Positions 28,613 to 37,140 of a stretch of 64,000 nt of DNA are shown in pieces. Under the pieces are notes generated by a model. The model was not told the DNA's origin. It did not search any database and saw only the letters and a program-made list of their open reading frames with translations. Each line of letters begins with the position of its first letter. Position 1 is the stretch's first letter. The position numbers were made by a program, and so were the translations under genes. Source of the DNA: Pseudomonadota bacterium (GTDB lineage Bacteria; Pseudomonadota; Gammaproteobacteria; Eutrophobiales; Eutrophobiaceae); contig JABFGI010000003.1 in NCBI GenBank assembly GCA_013112535.1, forward strand, positions 206,895 through 270,894. The letters are read 5' to 3'.

Positions 28613-29983
28613 ATGCATCGTCATGATTTAGATTGGTACCTTATCAGTAAAGTAAGTGAATCAAATGCTGATCTCGAAAACATAATAGTAATCTTAAACC
28701 TTGGTGCATCAATTGATGCAATTAATAGCGTCACTGAAGATACAGTACTAATGATTGCTATCGTTAAAGGTCATAAAGAGATAGCTAACTATATGTCGGA
28801 ACGAATGAATTATATAGACACGCAAAATAAAGAAGGTAAAACAGCTCTAATGTATGCAGCTGAAAATAATTTTTCATATGTTGTTAAGAAGTTGTTAGAA
28901 CGAGGCGTAGATTTATCGTTGAAGGATAAAGAAGGCAGATTAGCTGTTGATTATGCGATCACACCAAAAATAATAAAATTGTTTGAGGATGAAGAAGAGA
29001 AGAAAACTGTTGAAACTGCTGTGCCCGAAGAAAAATTTATACTATTTGATAAAGATGCATTAGAAAAAGAGATTGAAGAAGAAGAAAGTGAAAGGCGTGA
29101 GAAGAGTTTAAAACAGTTAAATAAGTCTGGGCATATAAGAGAGTTAATAGAAGTAAAGGATAATGCAATAAATGAAATACAATCATTGGATTTAAAGTTT
29201 CCAAACTTTACCAAAGCAATAGAGTTTTTTTCAAAGCAATTACACTTATGTAATTTAACAGATGAGCGTGTTGTTGAGTTAAAGCCATTGTTATTGGTTG
29301 GTACCGCCGGCATAGGAAAGACACAGTTCTGTAACGAGGTAGCTGCAGTACTTAACTTGAGCTTAAATATAATCCAATGCAATACAGTGACGGCTGGCTT
29401 TGTTTTAGGAGGAGGTAGTTCTCAATGGAGTGGGGCTCGTCCAGGTAAAATCCATACTATTTTACGAGACTGTAAAGAAGCCAATCCATTTATTCTATTA
29501 GACGAAATTGATAAAATGTCGGGTGATAGTCGGTATGACTGTTACGGCTCTCTATACTCTTTATTAGAAAAAAATACCGCAAAAATATTTGTTGATGAGC
29601 TACTTGAGTTTCCCATGGATTACTCTCACATCAATTGGATCGCGACAGCGAATGACATTCATTCTATACCAATAGCAATTAGGTCACGCTTTTCTATTCT
29701 TAATATGAGAGAACCGAATAAAGATGAGATAAAAATAATAACAGCATCGATATATCACAATATCTTAAAAGAGAATAAATGGGGGAAGCATTTCTCAAAT
29801 AATTTAGATGATGGGCTGCTCTCGTTATTATCAGGAATTTCACCTAGGCAGATAAAGTCTGTCTTAATCAGTGCTTGTGGAAAAGCTGCAATGCAGAGAA
29901 ATTGTGTCCAATATGAGCTTGGGTTTGATGACATTGATGTAAGTCTGGTAGACAAAATGCCTACTATCGGTTTTACAAATTAA
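28613..29983 (+). CDS. Ankyrin-repeat AAA+ ATPase
   Basis: A 456 aa fusion. Residues 1-125 hold about three ankyrin repeats (KEGKTALMYAAENNFSYVVKKLLERG). A charged coiled-coil linker (125-185) follows, then an AAA+ domain. Walker A is GTAGIGKT (230-237), Walker B FILLDEID (293-300), sensor 1 N347 (IATAND) and Arg finger R357/R359 (IRSRF). The ATPase part resembles Lon-type AAA+ modules but there is no protease domain. Downstream of the HNH-like gene, so the pair may be a nuclease/ATPase system. I do not recognise this exact architecture as a named defence system. Confidence 0.75.
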   Translation: MHRHDLDWYLISKVSESNADLENIIVILNLGASIDAINSVTEDTVLMIAIVKGHKEIANYMSERMNYIDTQNKEGKTALMYAAENNFSYVVKKLLERGVDLSLKDKEGRLAVDYAITPKIIKLFEDEEEKKTVETAVPEEKFILFDKDALEKEIEEEESERREKSLKQLNKSGHIRELIEVKDNAINEIQSLDLKFPNFTKAIEFFSKQLHLCNLTDERVVELKPLLLVGTAGIGKTQFCNEVAAVLNLSLNIIQCNTVTAGFVLGGGSSQWSGARPGKIHTILRDCKEANPFILLDEIDKMSGDSRYDCYGSLYSLLEKNTAKIFVDELLEFPMDYSHINWIATANDIHSIPIAIRSRFSILNMREPNKDEIKIITASIYHNILKENKWGKHFSNNLDDGLLSLLSGISPRQIKSVLISACGKAAMQRNCVQYELGFDDIDVSLVDKMPTIGFTN

Positions 29984-30040
29984 TAATCTATATAGATATG
30001 AAGTTTTGGATGTATTAATGTTAGTGTTCTGATGGAGTTA

Positions 30041-30068
30041 TTATAATATTATAAGCTGCTTCGCAGCT
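30041..30068. repeat. AT palindrome and adjoining hairpin
   Basis: TTATAATATTATAA (30041-30054), a perfect 14 bp palindrome, is followed directly by the hairpin AGCTGC-TTC-GCAGCT (30054-30068). The same 14 bp palindrome recurs at 45507-45520. It lies between the ankyrin-AAA+ and 5'-nucleotidase genes. Confidence 0.6.
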
Positions 30069-30128
30069 GTTAATTGGACAAAACAGATAGACTCATTAAT
30101 AAGTAATTTAACCTAGAAGAAACCTATT

Positions 30129-31106
30129 ATGCCAACAGATTTATCGGATACTCTTGTAATTGGAATTTCTGCTACGGCTTTATTTGATTTGAGTGAAGCT
30201 GATAAAGTATTCAGAGATAAATATCACAAGGATAAAGATACTGCTATTGCAGAATATCGTGATTATATGTTGCAAAGAGAACAAGACTCATTAAACGATG
30301 GTACCGGTCTGCCTCTTGTTGATGCATTACTAAAACTTAATCAATACCATTCAAAAGATGAGGCACCACTTGTAGATGTGGTTGTAATGTCGAGAAACAG
30401 TCCAGAAACTGGTGTAAGAGTATTAAACAATATACGTCAAAGAGAGATAAATATAGCTAGACATGCTTTTACTGGAGGAGAATCTGTTGTTGATTATCTA
30501 GATGCGTATGATGTCGATTTATTTTTAACTACTAGCATTAAAGATGCTCAAAGAGTTATAGATGGAAAGACCTGTGCTGCTGCAATAGTTAAAGAGCCAC
30601 CAAGCGATAAAGCAAAAATACCAGAAGGACAAGTCAGGCTAGCTTTTGATGGAGATGCTGTTATCTTTGATGAAAAAAGTGAGCTTGTATATAAGGCAGA
30701 AGGATTAGATGCCTTTATTGAAAAAGAAGATGCCGAACAAGATTTACCAATGGGAGAAGGTCCATACGCAGTTTTGTTAAAAAAACTATCTAGGTTGCAG
30801 GAGCGATTACCATTTAGTGTCGAATATTCACCTGTGAGAATTGCTATTGTTACAGCACGTAGTGCCCCGGCCGAGATGAGAGTTATTAACACACTAAGAC
30901 ATTGGGGTGTTTATGTTGATGAAGTCTTTTTTTTAGGTGGTTTAGATAAATCTAAGATATTGAAAGCATTTAAAGCACATATTTTCTTTGATGATCAGGA
31001 TTTACATTTGGAAGCGGCATCAAGGGTGGTGCCTTCAGGAAAAGTACCGTATCAGTCAGACTCACTACTAAACAAGACAATCAAAAATAATATAGAACCT
31101 GAATAA
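30129..31106 (+). CDS. 5'-nucleotidase (NT5C1-like family)
   Basis: A 325 aa protein of the bacterial 5'-nucleotidase family related to eukaryotic cytosolic NT5C1. The N-terminal LVIGISATALFDLSEAD (with S/T in place of the first HAD Asp context), LVDVVVMSRNSPETGVRV, RLAFDGDAVIFDEKSE and VRIAIVTARSAPAEMRV are typical, and HIFFDDQDLH carries the acidic end motif. It should dephosphorylate nucleoside monophosphates. It sits alone between the ankyrin-AAA+ gene and the WYL regulator within the island; a nucleotide-depleting defence role is speculation. Confidence 0.85.
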   Translation: MPTDLSDTLVIGISATALFDLSEADKVFRDKYHKDKDTAIAEYRDYMLQREQDSLNDGTGLPLVDALLKLNQYHSKDEAPLVDVVVMSRNSPETGVRVLNNIRQREINIARHAFTGGESVVDYLDAYDVDLFLTTSIKDAQRVIDGKTCAAAIVKEPPSDKAKIPEGQVRLAFDGDAVIFDEKSELVYKAEGLDAFIEKEDAEQDLPMGEGPYAVLLKKLSRLQERLPFSVEYSPVRIAIVTARSAPAEMRVINTLRHWGVYVDEVFFLGGLDKSKILKAFKAHIFFDDQDLHLEAASRVVPSGKVPYQSDSLLNKTIKNNIEPE

Positions 31107-31133
31107 GTGTACTTAGGTGATATTTATAGTTGA

Positions 31134-31171
31134 TTCTGCCAGATATTGGGGAGTTGGGGGTACTGGCAGAA
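31134..31171. repeat. 9 bp inverted repeat with G-rich loop
   Basis: TTCTGCCAG (31134-31142) and CTGGCAGAA (31163-31171) flank a 20 nt loop with GGGG and GGGGG runs. It follows the 5'-nucleotidase gene by 28 bp, in the convergent space before the WYL gene. It could be a transcript end structure, although there is no U-run. Confidence 0.6.
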
Positions 31172-31270
31172 CCAACTTAAGATACAGATGCATAATGTTA
31201 GTAAGAAGATATCGCTTCTGTAGTCTATGTATACATTTTACGTTATTTAGTAGTTCATAGAGTGAGCCTG

Positions 31271-32242
31271 TTATTTATAATGATTTAAAGTCGTTTGTAA
31301 TCGTTTTTTGACAGACGTTCTAAGTGTTTTTGGTTCGAGTACTTCGATGTCTGGACCATATTTTAATATGTCCATGATAAGTTCGTGTTCATTACTATAG
31401 GGGAGTTCCAAAAAATAATAACCGTCTTTATCAGAATGGGACTTTTGGTCGGGATGCCATATTTCTCCTGAAACCCATCGAGCACGCTCGGGAGTGAAAC
31501 GTAATTTTGCCTGTTGTGTCTTGGCACCTGAAAAGATGCCATAACCCGGTAAAAAATGTGCATCTAATCTTTTATCAGATACAGACTTTGCTTTGGTATT
31601 TAAAAGAGTGGCACTTTGAATAGTTTCTATTGAGAAGGTGCGTAAATCGTTACGTAAATGGCACCATGCATCAAGGTACCAATTATCACGATAGTGAATG
31701 ATGCGTTGTGGTGAGATATCACGTTGTGTTACTTCATCTCGTTGTCGGCTGTATTGGGAAATCTGCAATCGTTTACGCGCTAATAAACCCTGGCAAATTT
31801 CCTCAAACATATCGAGACGATAGTGACGCGCTGCCATAGGCAAAATCCGAATACGATGTTGTATCTCTTCAACAGAATGATCACTACTATCTAGTAGTGC
31901 ACGAATATGAGTTCGTAAGGGTTCGATATGCGGTGTTAAAAGACCAGGCTGTAAATCCTCAAGCATGTGTTCCATAATCAATAACGCATACACCTCTGAA
32001 TCATTGAACCACATCCCAGGTAATTCATATGGATGTGCTCCCTCAGCTTCTTTATCGTACCGATAACCTCTTAATTCTGGATCCCAAATTATTGGAGCGT
32101 GTAAACGGTCACGCATATAATCAAGCTCTCGCTTGAATGTCGCCTTTGATATTTCCAATTCTTCAAGAAAGTCTTGAATAGGCACTGCTCGTCTTGCATT
32201 AAGCATTTGGTTAATGTGATTAATCCGTTCTGTATTACTCAT
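31271..32242 (-). CDS. WYL-domain transcriptional regulator
   Basis: A 323 aa regulator with an N-terminal DeoR/HTH_11 winged helix (MSNTERINHINQMLNARRAV, then LEISKATFKRELDYMRDRL), a WYL domain (RLQISQYSRQRDEV, SPQRIIHYRDNWYLDAWCHL) and the WCX C-terminal extension. I use ATG 32242 because GGTG lies upstream and because this puts the palindrome at 32290-32312 outside the gene; a longer frame to 32299 would run through the palindrome. It is divergent from the ubiquitin-like cassette and probably represses it. Confidence 0.87.
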   Translation of the reverse strand: MSNTERINHINQMLNARRAVPIQDFLEELEISKATFKRELDYMRDRLHAPIIWDPELRGYRYDKEAEGAHPYELPGMWFNDSEVYALLIMEHMLEDLQPGLLTPHIEPLRTHIRALLDSSDHSVEEIQHRIRILPMAARHYRLDMFEEICQGLLARKRLQISQYSRQRDEVTQRDISPQRIIHYRDNWYLDAWCHLRNDLRTFSIETIQSATLLNTKAKSVSDKRLDAHFLPGYGIFSGAKTQQAKLRFTPERARWVSGEIWHPDQKSHSDKDGYYFLELPYSNEHELIMDILKYGPDIEVLEPKTLRTSVKKRLQTTLNHYK

Positions 32243-32289
32243 TGAAGTACACCTTTCTATGCCATATGAAAAAAACATTTTAATTAAAT

Positions 32290-32312
32290 AGTAGCTCATT
32301 ATATGAGCTACT
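32290..32312. promoter_or_regulatory. Candidate operator of the WYL regulator
   Basis: AGTAGCTCAT (32290-32299) and ATGAGCTACT (32303-32312) are a perfect 10+10 bp inverted repeat with a 3 bp spacer. It lies between the divergent WYL gene (start 32242) and the Ubl gene (start 32434), 48 bp and 122 bp away. It is the strongest dyad in this intergenic region. Confidence 0.75.
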
Positions 32313-32433
32313 GATACGAGATAATGTTATCCAGAAAAATGGGGGGATTAATAATAACTTTATTAATTCTATTAAATTCATACTGTTATAAGCAGGTTGG
32401 TCATTAATTAAAATGATGAGCCTGAGGAGAAAA

Positions 32434-32712
32434 ATGATGAAATGTGAAAAAACACACGATACACCAGGTCAGAACAAGGAGTTTAATATAATTGTTAATG
32501 GTCGCTCGAAGCAGTTTTCAAAGAAAAAGATTTCATTTATTGAGGTGGTTGAATTGGCATTTAACGTGACCGAAATCGATGAAAATACCTGTTACACCGT
32601 CGCTTACCGAAAAGGTGAAGGAAAGAAAAAAGAAGGCATTATGGTAGAAGGTGATGTTATACGCGTTAAAGAAGGAATGATATTTGATGTCACACAAACT
32701 GATAAATCATAG
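32434..32712 (+). CDS. Ubiquitin-like protein (multiubiquitin-domain family, single domain)
   Basis: A 92 aa protein matching the bacterial multiubiquitin (Multi_ubiq) beta-grasp domain: FNIIVNGRSKQFSKKKISF, then IEVVELAF, then CYTVAYRKGEGKKKEGIMV and a VIRVKEGMIFDVTQTDKS end. The start is put at ATG 32434, which has GAGGAG 4 bp upstream; ATG 32413 is an alternative. Only one Ubl domain is present and the C-terminus lacks the diglycine of classical ubiquitin. The stop overlaps the E1-like gene by 26 bp, so synthesis is coupled to its predicted activating enzyme. Confidence 0.85.
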   Translation: MMKCEKTHDTPGQNKEFNIIVNGRSKQFSKKKISFIEVVELAFNVTEIDENTCYTVAYRKGEGKKKEGIMVEGDVIRVKEGMIFDVTQTDKS

Positions 32713-33868
32713 CGCGGATTTAAAAAAGTTACGTGACCAGGGATACGAGGTCGAGATAACTTCAGGTTATCTCATCGTATCACATGTACCTTATTTAAAT
32801 TGCAAAAGAGAGATTAAATATGGAACCCTTGTTTCTGAGTTAACATTAGCAGGTGATAAGACAGCAAAACCTAAAGATCATATTATTCATTTTATTGGTG
32901 AATATCCATGTGATAAAAACGGTGTCGAAATTCCACAGATTAAAAATCAGTGCCAGACAAAGACCTTAGCTGAAGGAATTGTTATCAATTATTCATTTTC
33001 AAATAAACCGAAGAACGGTTATTCAGATTATTTTGAAAAAGTTGTTCGATATATAGAAATAATATCCGCGCCACCGCGTTCTATAGATCACACAATAACT
33101 GCTCAAACATACAAAGTTATCAAAGATAAAGAAGAATCAACCGTATTCAAATATATAGACTCTAATTCCAGTCGGGCTGATATTATTAAAGTAACGGAAA
33201 AGATCAAAGATCAAAAAATTGCCATTATAGGTTTAGGAGGATCAGGCGCTTACGTTTTAGATTTTATTGCAAAAACACCAATTGCAGAAATCCATCTATA
33301 TGATGATGATAAATTTAATCAACACAACGCATTTAGATCGCCTGGCGCTGCAAGCATTAGTGATTTAGAAGACCAATTACTGAAAGTTGAATATTATGAA
33401 AATGTTTATTCAAACATGCATCGTAATATTATTACGCATGCCTATAAGATAGAAGAAAGTAATGTTGAAGAATTATTAGGGTTCGATTTTATTTTTATAT
33501 GTATTGATAGCGGCATTGAAAAGAAACGTATTTTTGATGTTTTGATTAATGGAAGTATTCCCTTTGTCGATGTAGGTATGGGAATCGAAAATAATGATGA
33601 CAAACTGACAGGGATGCTTCGAGTGACTGCTAGCAGTGAGCAAAAAAATGATCATGTAAATAATAAGATTATTTCATTCTCTGATAATGATAATGACGCA
33701 ATATATAAAAAGAACATACAAATAGCCGAGTTAAATGCATTGAATGCTGCTTATGCAGTTATTAAATGGAAAAAACACTTTGGTTTTTTTGATGATCAAG
33801 AACACGAAAATCATAGTTTATATGTCATTGCTGGGAATAATGTAATTAATGAATTCCATAACACATAA
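32687..33868 (+). CDS. E1-like ThiF protein with N-terminal DUF6791-type domain
   Basis: A 393 aa protein. Residues 5-135 form the DUF6791-type domain (YLIVSHVPYLNCKREIKYGT, DHIIHFIGEYPC, RYIEIISAPPRSID). Residues 170-390 are a ThiF/E1 adenylation domain with GLGGSGAYVLD (182-192), YDDDKFNQHNAFR and ICIDS (D274). Such E1s adenylate the C-terminus of a Ubl. No obvious catalytic cysteine follows the adenylation site (LTGMLRVTAS region), so the thioester step may be absent or use the N-terminal domain. Start ATG 32687, overlapping the Ubl gene by 26 bp; overlaps the DUF6527 gene by 20 bp. Confidence 0.85.
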   Translation: MSHKLINHSADLKKLRDQGYEVEITSGYLIVSHVPYLNCKREIKYGTLVSELTLAGDKTAKPKDHIIHFIGEYPCDKNGVEIPQIKNQCQTKTLAEGIVINYSFSNKPKNGYSDYFEKVVRYIEIISAPPRSIDHTITAQTYKVIKDKEESTVFKYIDSNSSRADIIKVTEKIKDQKIAIIGLGGSGAYVLDFIAKTPIAEIHLYDDDKFNQHNAFRSPGAASISDLEDQLLKVEYYENVYSNMHRNIITHAYKIEESNVEELLGFDFIFICIDSGIEKKRIFDVLINGSIPFVDVGMGIENNDDKLTGMLRVTASSEQKNDHVNNKIISFSDNDNDAIYKKNIQIAELNALNAAYAVIKWKKHFGFFDDQEHENHSLYVIAGNNVINEFHNT

Positions 33869-34268
33869 ATATGTTGAATATATACCGGCTACGCTTGATG
33901 AAGGTGTGGTGTATATATCGAAAAAGTATAAAACAATGGTCCACAAATGTTGTTGTGGATGTGGAAATGAAGTCGTTACGCCAATGGGAAAGACAGACTG
34001 GCAACTTACCGAAGAGACTGAGTCGATCTCTATATACCCATCAATCGGAAATTGGGGTTTTAAATGTAAGTCGCATTACTGGATTAATAAAAACAGGGTG
34101 CTATGGTCAGACCAATGGTCTGAAGATATGATAAAAGCTGGAAGACGAAGCGACAGACTTAAAAAAGAGGCGTACTATAAAAATGAAAGTGGTGATGCAT
34201 ACCCTGTTACTAATATTATTAGCCAATTATTACAAAGCTTAAAGAATTGGTGGAATAATTTATTTTAG
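33849..34268 (+). CDS. DUF6527 zinc-binding protein of the Ubl cassette
   Basis: A 139 aa protein with two metal-binding clusters: C34-C35-C36 and C38 (CCCGCG), and C73-x2-H76 (CKSHYWI), separated by GKTDWQLTEE and SIYPSIGNWGF. This is the DUF6527 pattern that regularly follows Multi_ubiq and DUF6791-ThiF genes. The treble-clef-like zinc site suggests an E3-like or target-recognition role, but this is inference. It overlaps the E1-like gene by 20 bp, making Ubl-E1-DUF6527 one tightly coupled unit. Confidence 0.82.
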   Translation: MNSITHKYVEYIPATLDEGVVYISKKYKTMVHKCCCGCGNEVVTPMGKTDWQLTEETESISIYPSIGNWGFKCKSHYWINKNRVLWSDQWSEDMIKAGRRSDRLKKEAYYKNESGDAYPVTNIISQLLQSLKNWWNNLF

Positions 34269-34333
34269 ATTACGAAGTAAAAACTTAAATCTCTAATTTT
34301 TGATATGGAATTAAAAGCAAGGAGGATTTCAAG

Positions 34334-35809
34334 ATGATAACGGGTTCTATGCTCTATGACTTGGTTCAGTGTCCACATCGACCGACAATGGATATTCATG
34401 CTGATCCCAAAAAAAAGAATGAAATTAGTGCTTTTGTAAAACTACTCTGGGAAAAGGGTAACCTTCATGAAACAGCAATCATGGAAGGACTTACAATTCC
34501 ATTTCTTGATTTATCTGGTCATGATGGTGAAACAAGAGAGAAGTTGACTGCAGACGCAATGTCGCGCGGAGAGACATTAATATTTGGTGGCCGAATATCC
34601 GCCGGTGACTTACTAGGAGATCCAGATCTTTTAAGAAAGGAAAACGATGGGTATATTGCAGGTGATATAAAATCTGGTGTAGGTCTAGAAGGTTCTTCTG
34701 AAGACTTACAAAAACCAAAAGTACATTATGGTGTTCAAGTCGCTTTATATACCGATATATTGGAGCAGAAGGGTATTTCACCAAGCCGTATAGCATTTAT
34801 CTGGGATGTTAATGGTGATGAATTAATTTACGATTTAAACGCACCTTTAGGAAAGAGAAAAAAGGAATCCTTATGGGATGAATATCAGAGCGCGTTAAAC
34901 TTAGCTCGACAGATCGCCGAAACAGCGAATACTACATTACCTGCGAATTCATCGGTTTGTAAATTATGCCATTGGTATTCCGCCTGCCAAGAAAACGTAA
35001 GAAGTACTGACGATTTGACTTTAATATCCGAACTTGGGCGTTCAAAACGAGATGTCATGATGGGACAAATATCTTCAGTTAATCAGCTGGCCGGATGTGA
35101 CATCAATGATTTTTTTGACGGTAAAAAAACGGTGTTCCGTGGAATTGGTCAAGGCACGTTGGAAAAAATGAAGCTAAGAGCAGGTTTGCTTTGTCAAAAA
35201 GATGCTTCACCGGTGCAAACGGGCGATATAGTTATTCCAAACAGTGAAACAGAATTATTTTTTGATATTGAAGTCGATCCATTTAATGATATTTGTTATT
35301 TACATGGATTCACGATTCGTAAGAACCAGGATCCAGCAACAGAAGAATATATCGCATTCTTTTCTGATTCATTAAACCCTGATGAAGAAAAGAAAGTATT
35401 TTCTGAAGCTTATAAGTTCATTAAGGAATGTCAGCCTTGTGCGATGTATTACTATTCTAAATATGAACGGACAATATGGAGAAAGCTACAAGAAAAATAT
35501 CCGGATGTATGTTCGGCAGATGATATTGAAGCCATTTTTGATCCATCATTTGCCATAGATCTTTATTATGATGTTGTAAAATCATCAACAGAATGGCCCA
35601 CGAATGATTATTCACTTAAAACATTAGCGAAGTTTCTTGGTTTTAAATGGAGAGACACAGAGCCATCCGGTGCAGCCTCAATTGAATGGTTTAACCAATA
35701 TTGTGAAACACAAGACCCTGCGATAAAAGAAAGAATCCTTGAATATAACGAAGATGACTGTCGTGCTACTGCAATCTTACTCGATGGTATCAAGGGGTTT
35801 ATCAAGTAG
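34334..35809 (+). CDS. TM0106-family RecB-like nuclease with RNase H-like domain
   Basis: A 491 aa protein. The N-terminal part is a PD-(D/E)XK (RecB-type) domain with TLIFGGRISAGDLLG, GYIAGDIKSG and the Cys cluster CKLCHWYSACQ that holds an iron-sulfur site in Cas4/AddB-like nucleases. The C-terminal part is an RNase H-like exonuclease (LFFDIEVDPF, YNEDDCRAT). A GGAGG SD precedes the ATG. Related proteins are often fused to a Dna2-type helicase; here no helicase follows except a remnant at 37188-37436. Probably co-transcribed with the Ubl cassette (65 bp gap). Confidence 0.85.
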   Translation: MITGSMLYDLVQCPHRPTMDIHADPKKKNEISAFVKLLWEKGNLHETAIMEGLTIPFLDLSGHDGETREKLTADAMSRGETLIFGGRISAGDLLGDPDLLRKENDGYIAGDIKSGVGLEGSSEDLQKPKVHYGVQVALYTDILEQKGISPSRIAFIWDVNGDELIYDLNAPLGKRKKESLWDEYQSALNLARQIAETANTTLPANSSVCKLCHWYSACQENVRSTDDLTLISELGRSKRDVMMGQISSVNQLAGCDINDFFDGKKTVFRGIGQGTLEKMKLRAGLLCQKDASPVQTGDIVIPNSETELFFDIEVDPFNDICYLHGFTIRKNQDPATEEYIAFFSDSLNPDEEKKVFSEAYKFIKECQPCAMYYYSKYERTIWRKLQEKYPDVCSADDIEAIFDPSFAIDLYYDVVKSSTEWPTNDYSLKTLAKFLGFKWRDTEPSGAASIEWFNQYCETQDPAIKERILEYNEDDCRATAILLDGIKGFIK

Positions 35810-35822
35810 AAGGAATATAAAC

Positions 35823-37097
35823 ATGAATGAAATTATTTGTCCAAATTGTAAAAAAATATTTAATGTCGATGAAGCCGGTTTTGCGGATATTATTAAACAA
35901 GTCCGTGATCATCAATTTGAAGAAGAACTAGAAAATCGATTAGCACTTGCAGAAAAAGAAAAAGATAGTGCAGTTAAACTGGCAGAAGCTAACATTAAAA
36001 ACTCTTTACAAGACGAGCTAGCAAAAAAAGACAAAGAAATAATAGAGTTAAAAGTCTCAAGTAGCAGCGAACTCGCCGAAAAATTAGCAGGCAAAGAATT
36101 AGAAATCTCTGAAATGAAATCTAAAATAAAAAATTCAGAGACAGAGAAGAAATTAGAAGTGTCTGAAGCAGTTAAAATAATAGAGAAAGAACGTGACAAA
36201 CTCGCAAGTGATTTGAGAATTAAAGAAACTGAAAAACAGTTGCTTGAAAAGTCGATTAAAGAACATTTCAGTAATCAACTCATTGTAAAAGATGAAACCA
36301 TAAAAATGAAAGACGATGAAATTAGTCGTCTAAAAGACTTTAAGCAGAAACTTTCAACAAAAATGGTTGGTGAAACTTTGGAGCAACATTGTGAAGTTGA
36401 ATTCAATAAGCTTCGAGCAACGGCCTTTCAGAATGCTCATTTTGAAAAAGACAATGATTCAAGTGGAGGAACAAAAGGAGATTTTGTTTACAAAGAAAAT
36501 GATAATGAAGGAAATGAAATTATTTCATTAATGTTCGAAATGAAAAATGAAAATGATGAAACCGCTACTAAGAAAAAAAATGAAGATTTCTTTGCAAAAC
36601 TTGATAAAGACCGTAAAGATAAAAAATGCGAATATGCGGTTTTAGTATCTCTTTTGGAACCAGAAAATGAACTCTACAATAATGGAATTATTGATGTCTC
36701 ACACAAGTTTGAGAAAATGTATGTAATTCGTCCACAATTCTTTATACCAATAATTACACTTCTGCGTAATGCAGCAATGAACTCTTTGAAATACAAACAA
36801 GAGCTAAATTTGATGAGAAATCAAAATATTGATATTACTAATTTCGAAGATAAAATAACTTCGTTCAGAGAGGGTTTTGCAAAGAACTACGAATCAGCTT
36901 CTAATCATTTTGAAAAAGCAATAGATGAGATTGATAAGGTTATTGCGAGAATGCAAAAAGTGAAGCAAGAATTAACAACAAGTGAAAATCAGTTGCGCCT
37001 AGCAAATCAGAAAGCCGAAGGTTTGACGATTAAAAAACTGACTTACGGAAATCCTACGATGAAGGAAAAATTTAATAAAGCGGAAGATGTTGATTAA
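35823..37097 (+). CDS. DUF2130 coiled-coil nuclease-like protein
   Basis: A 424 aa protein starting at ATG 35823 (AAGGA upstream). A CxxC zinc knuckle (ICPNCKKIF) is followed by about 150 residues of charged coiled coil (35-190), then the DUF2130 domain with GTKGDFVYKEN and LMFEMKNEN, consistent with a D...ExK nuclease active site, and a second helical tail (DEIDKVIARMQKVKQE). DUF2130 proteins are predicted PD-(D/E)XK nucleases of unknown role. It is 13 bp downstream of the TM0106-like nuclease gene and is followed by a terminator-like hairpin. Confidence 0.8.
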   Translation: MNEIICPNCKKIFNVDEAGFADIIKQVRDHQFEEELENRLALAEKEKDSAVKLAEANIKNSLQDELAKKDKEIIELKVSSSSELAEKLAGKELEISEMKSKIKNSETEKKLEVSEAVKIIEKERDKLASDLRIKETEKQLLEKSIKEHFSNQLIVKDETIKMKDDEISRLKDFKQKLSTKMVGETLEQHCEVEFNKLRATAFQNAHFEKDNDSSGGTKGDFVYKENDNEGNEIISLMFEMKNENDETATKKKNEDFFAKLDKDRKDKKCEYAVLVSLLEPENELYNNGIIDVSHKFEKMYVIRPQFFIPIITLLRNAAMNSLKYKQELNLMRNQNIDITNFEDKITSFREGFAKNYESASNHFEKAIDEIDKVIARMQKVKQELTTSENQLRLANQKAEGLTIKKLTYGNPTMKEKFNKAEDVD

Positions 37098-37140
37098 TAA
37101 AAAACGACACTACAACGAAAAATATAAATAATTGCAAAAC

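Noticed and set aside
31134-31171. Rho-independent terminator of the 5'-nucleotidase gene
   Set aside because: The stem is good but the loop is 20 nt and no U-run follows, so it is listed only as an inverted repeat.
31271-32299. 342 aa version of the WYL regulator
   Set aside because: The extra 19 residues would run through the perfect palindrome and lack family similarity; ATG 32242 has a better SD.
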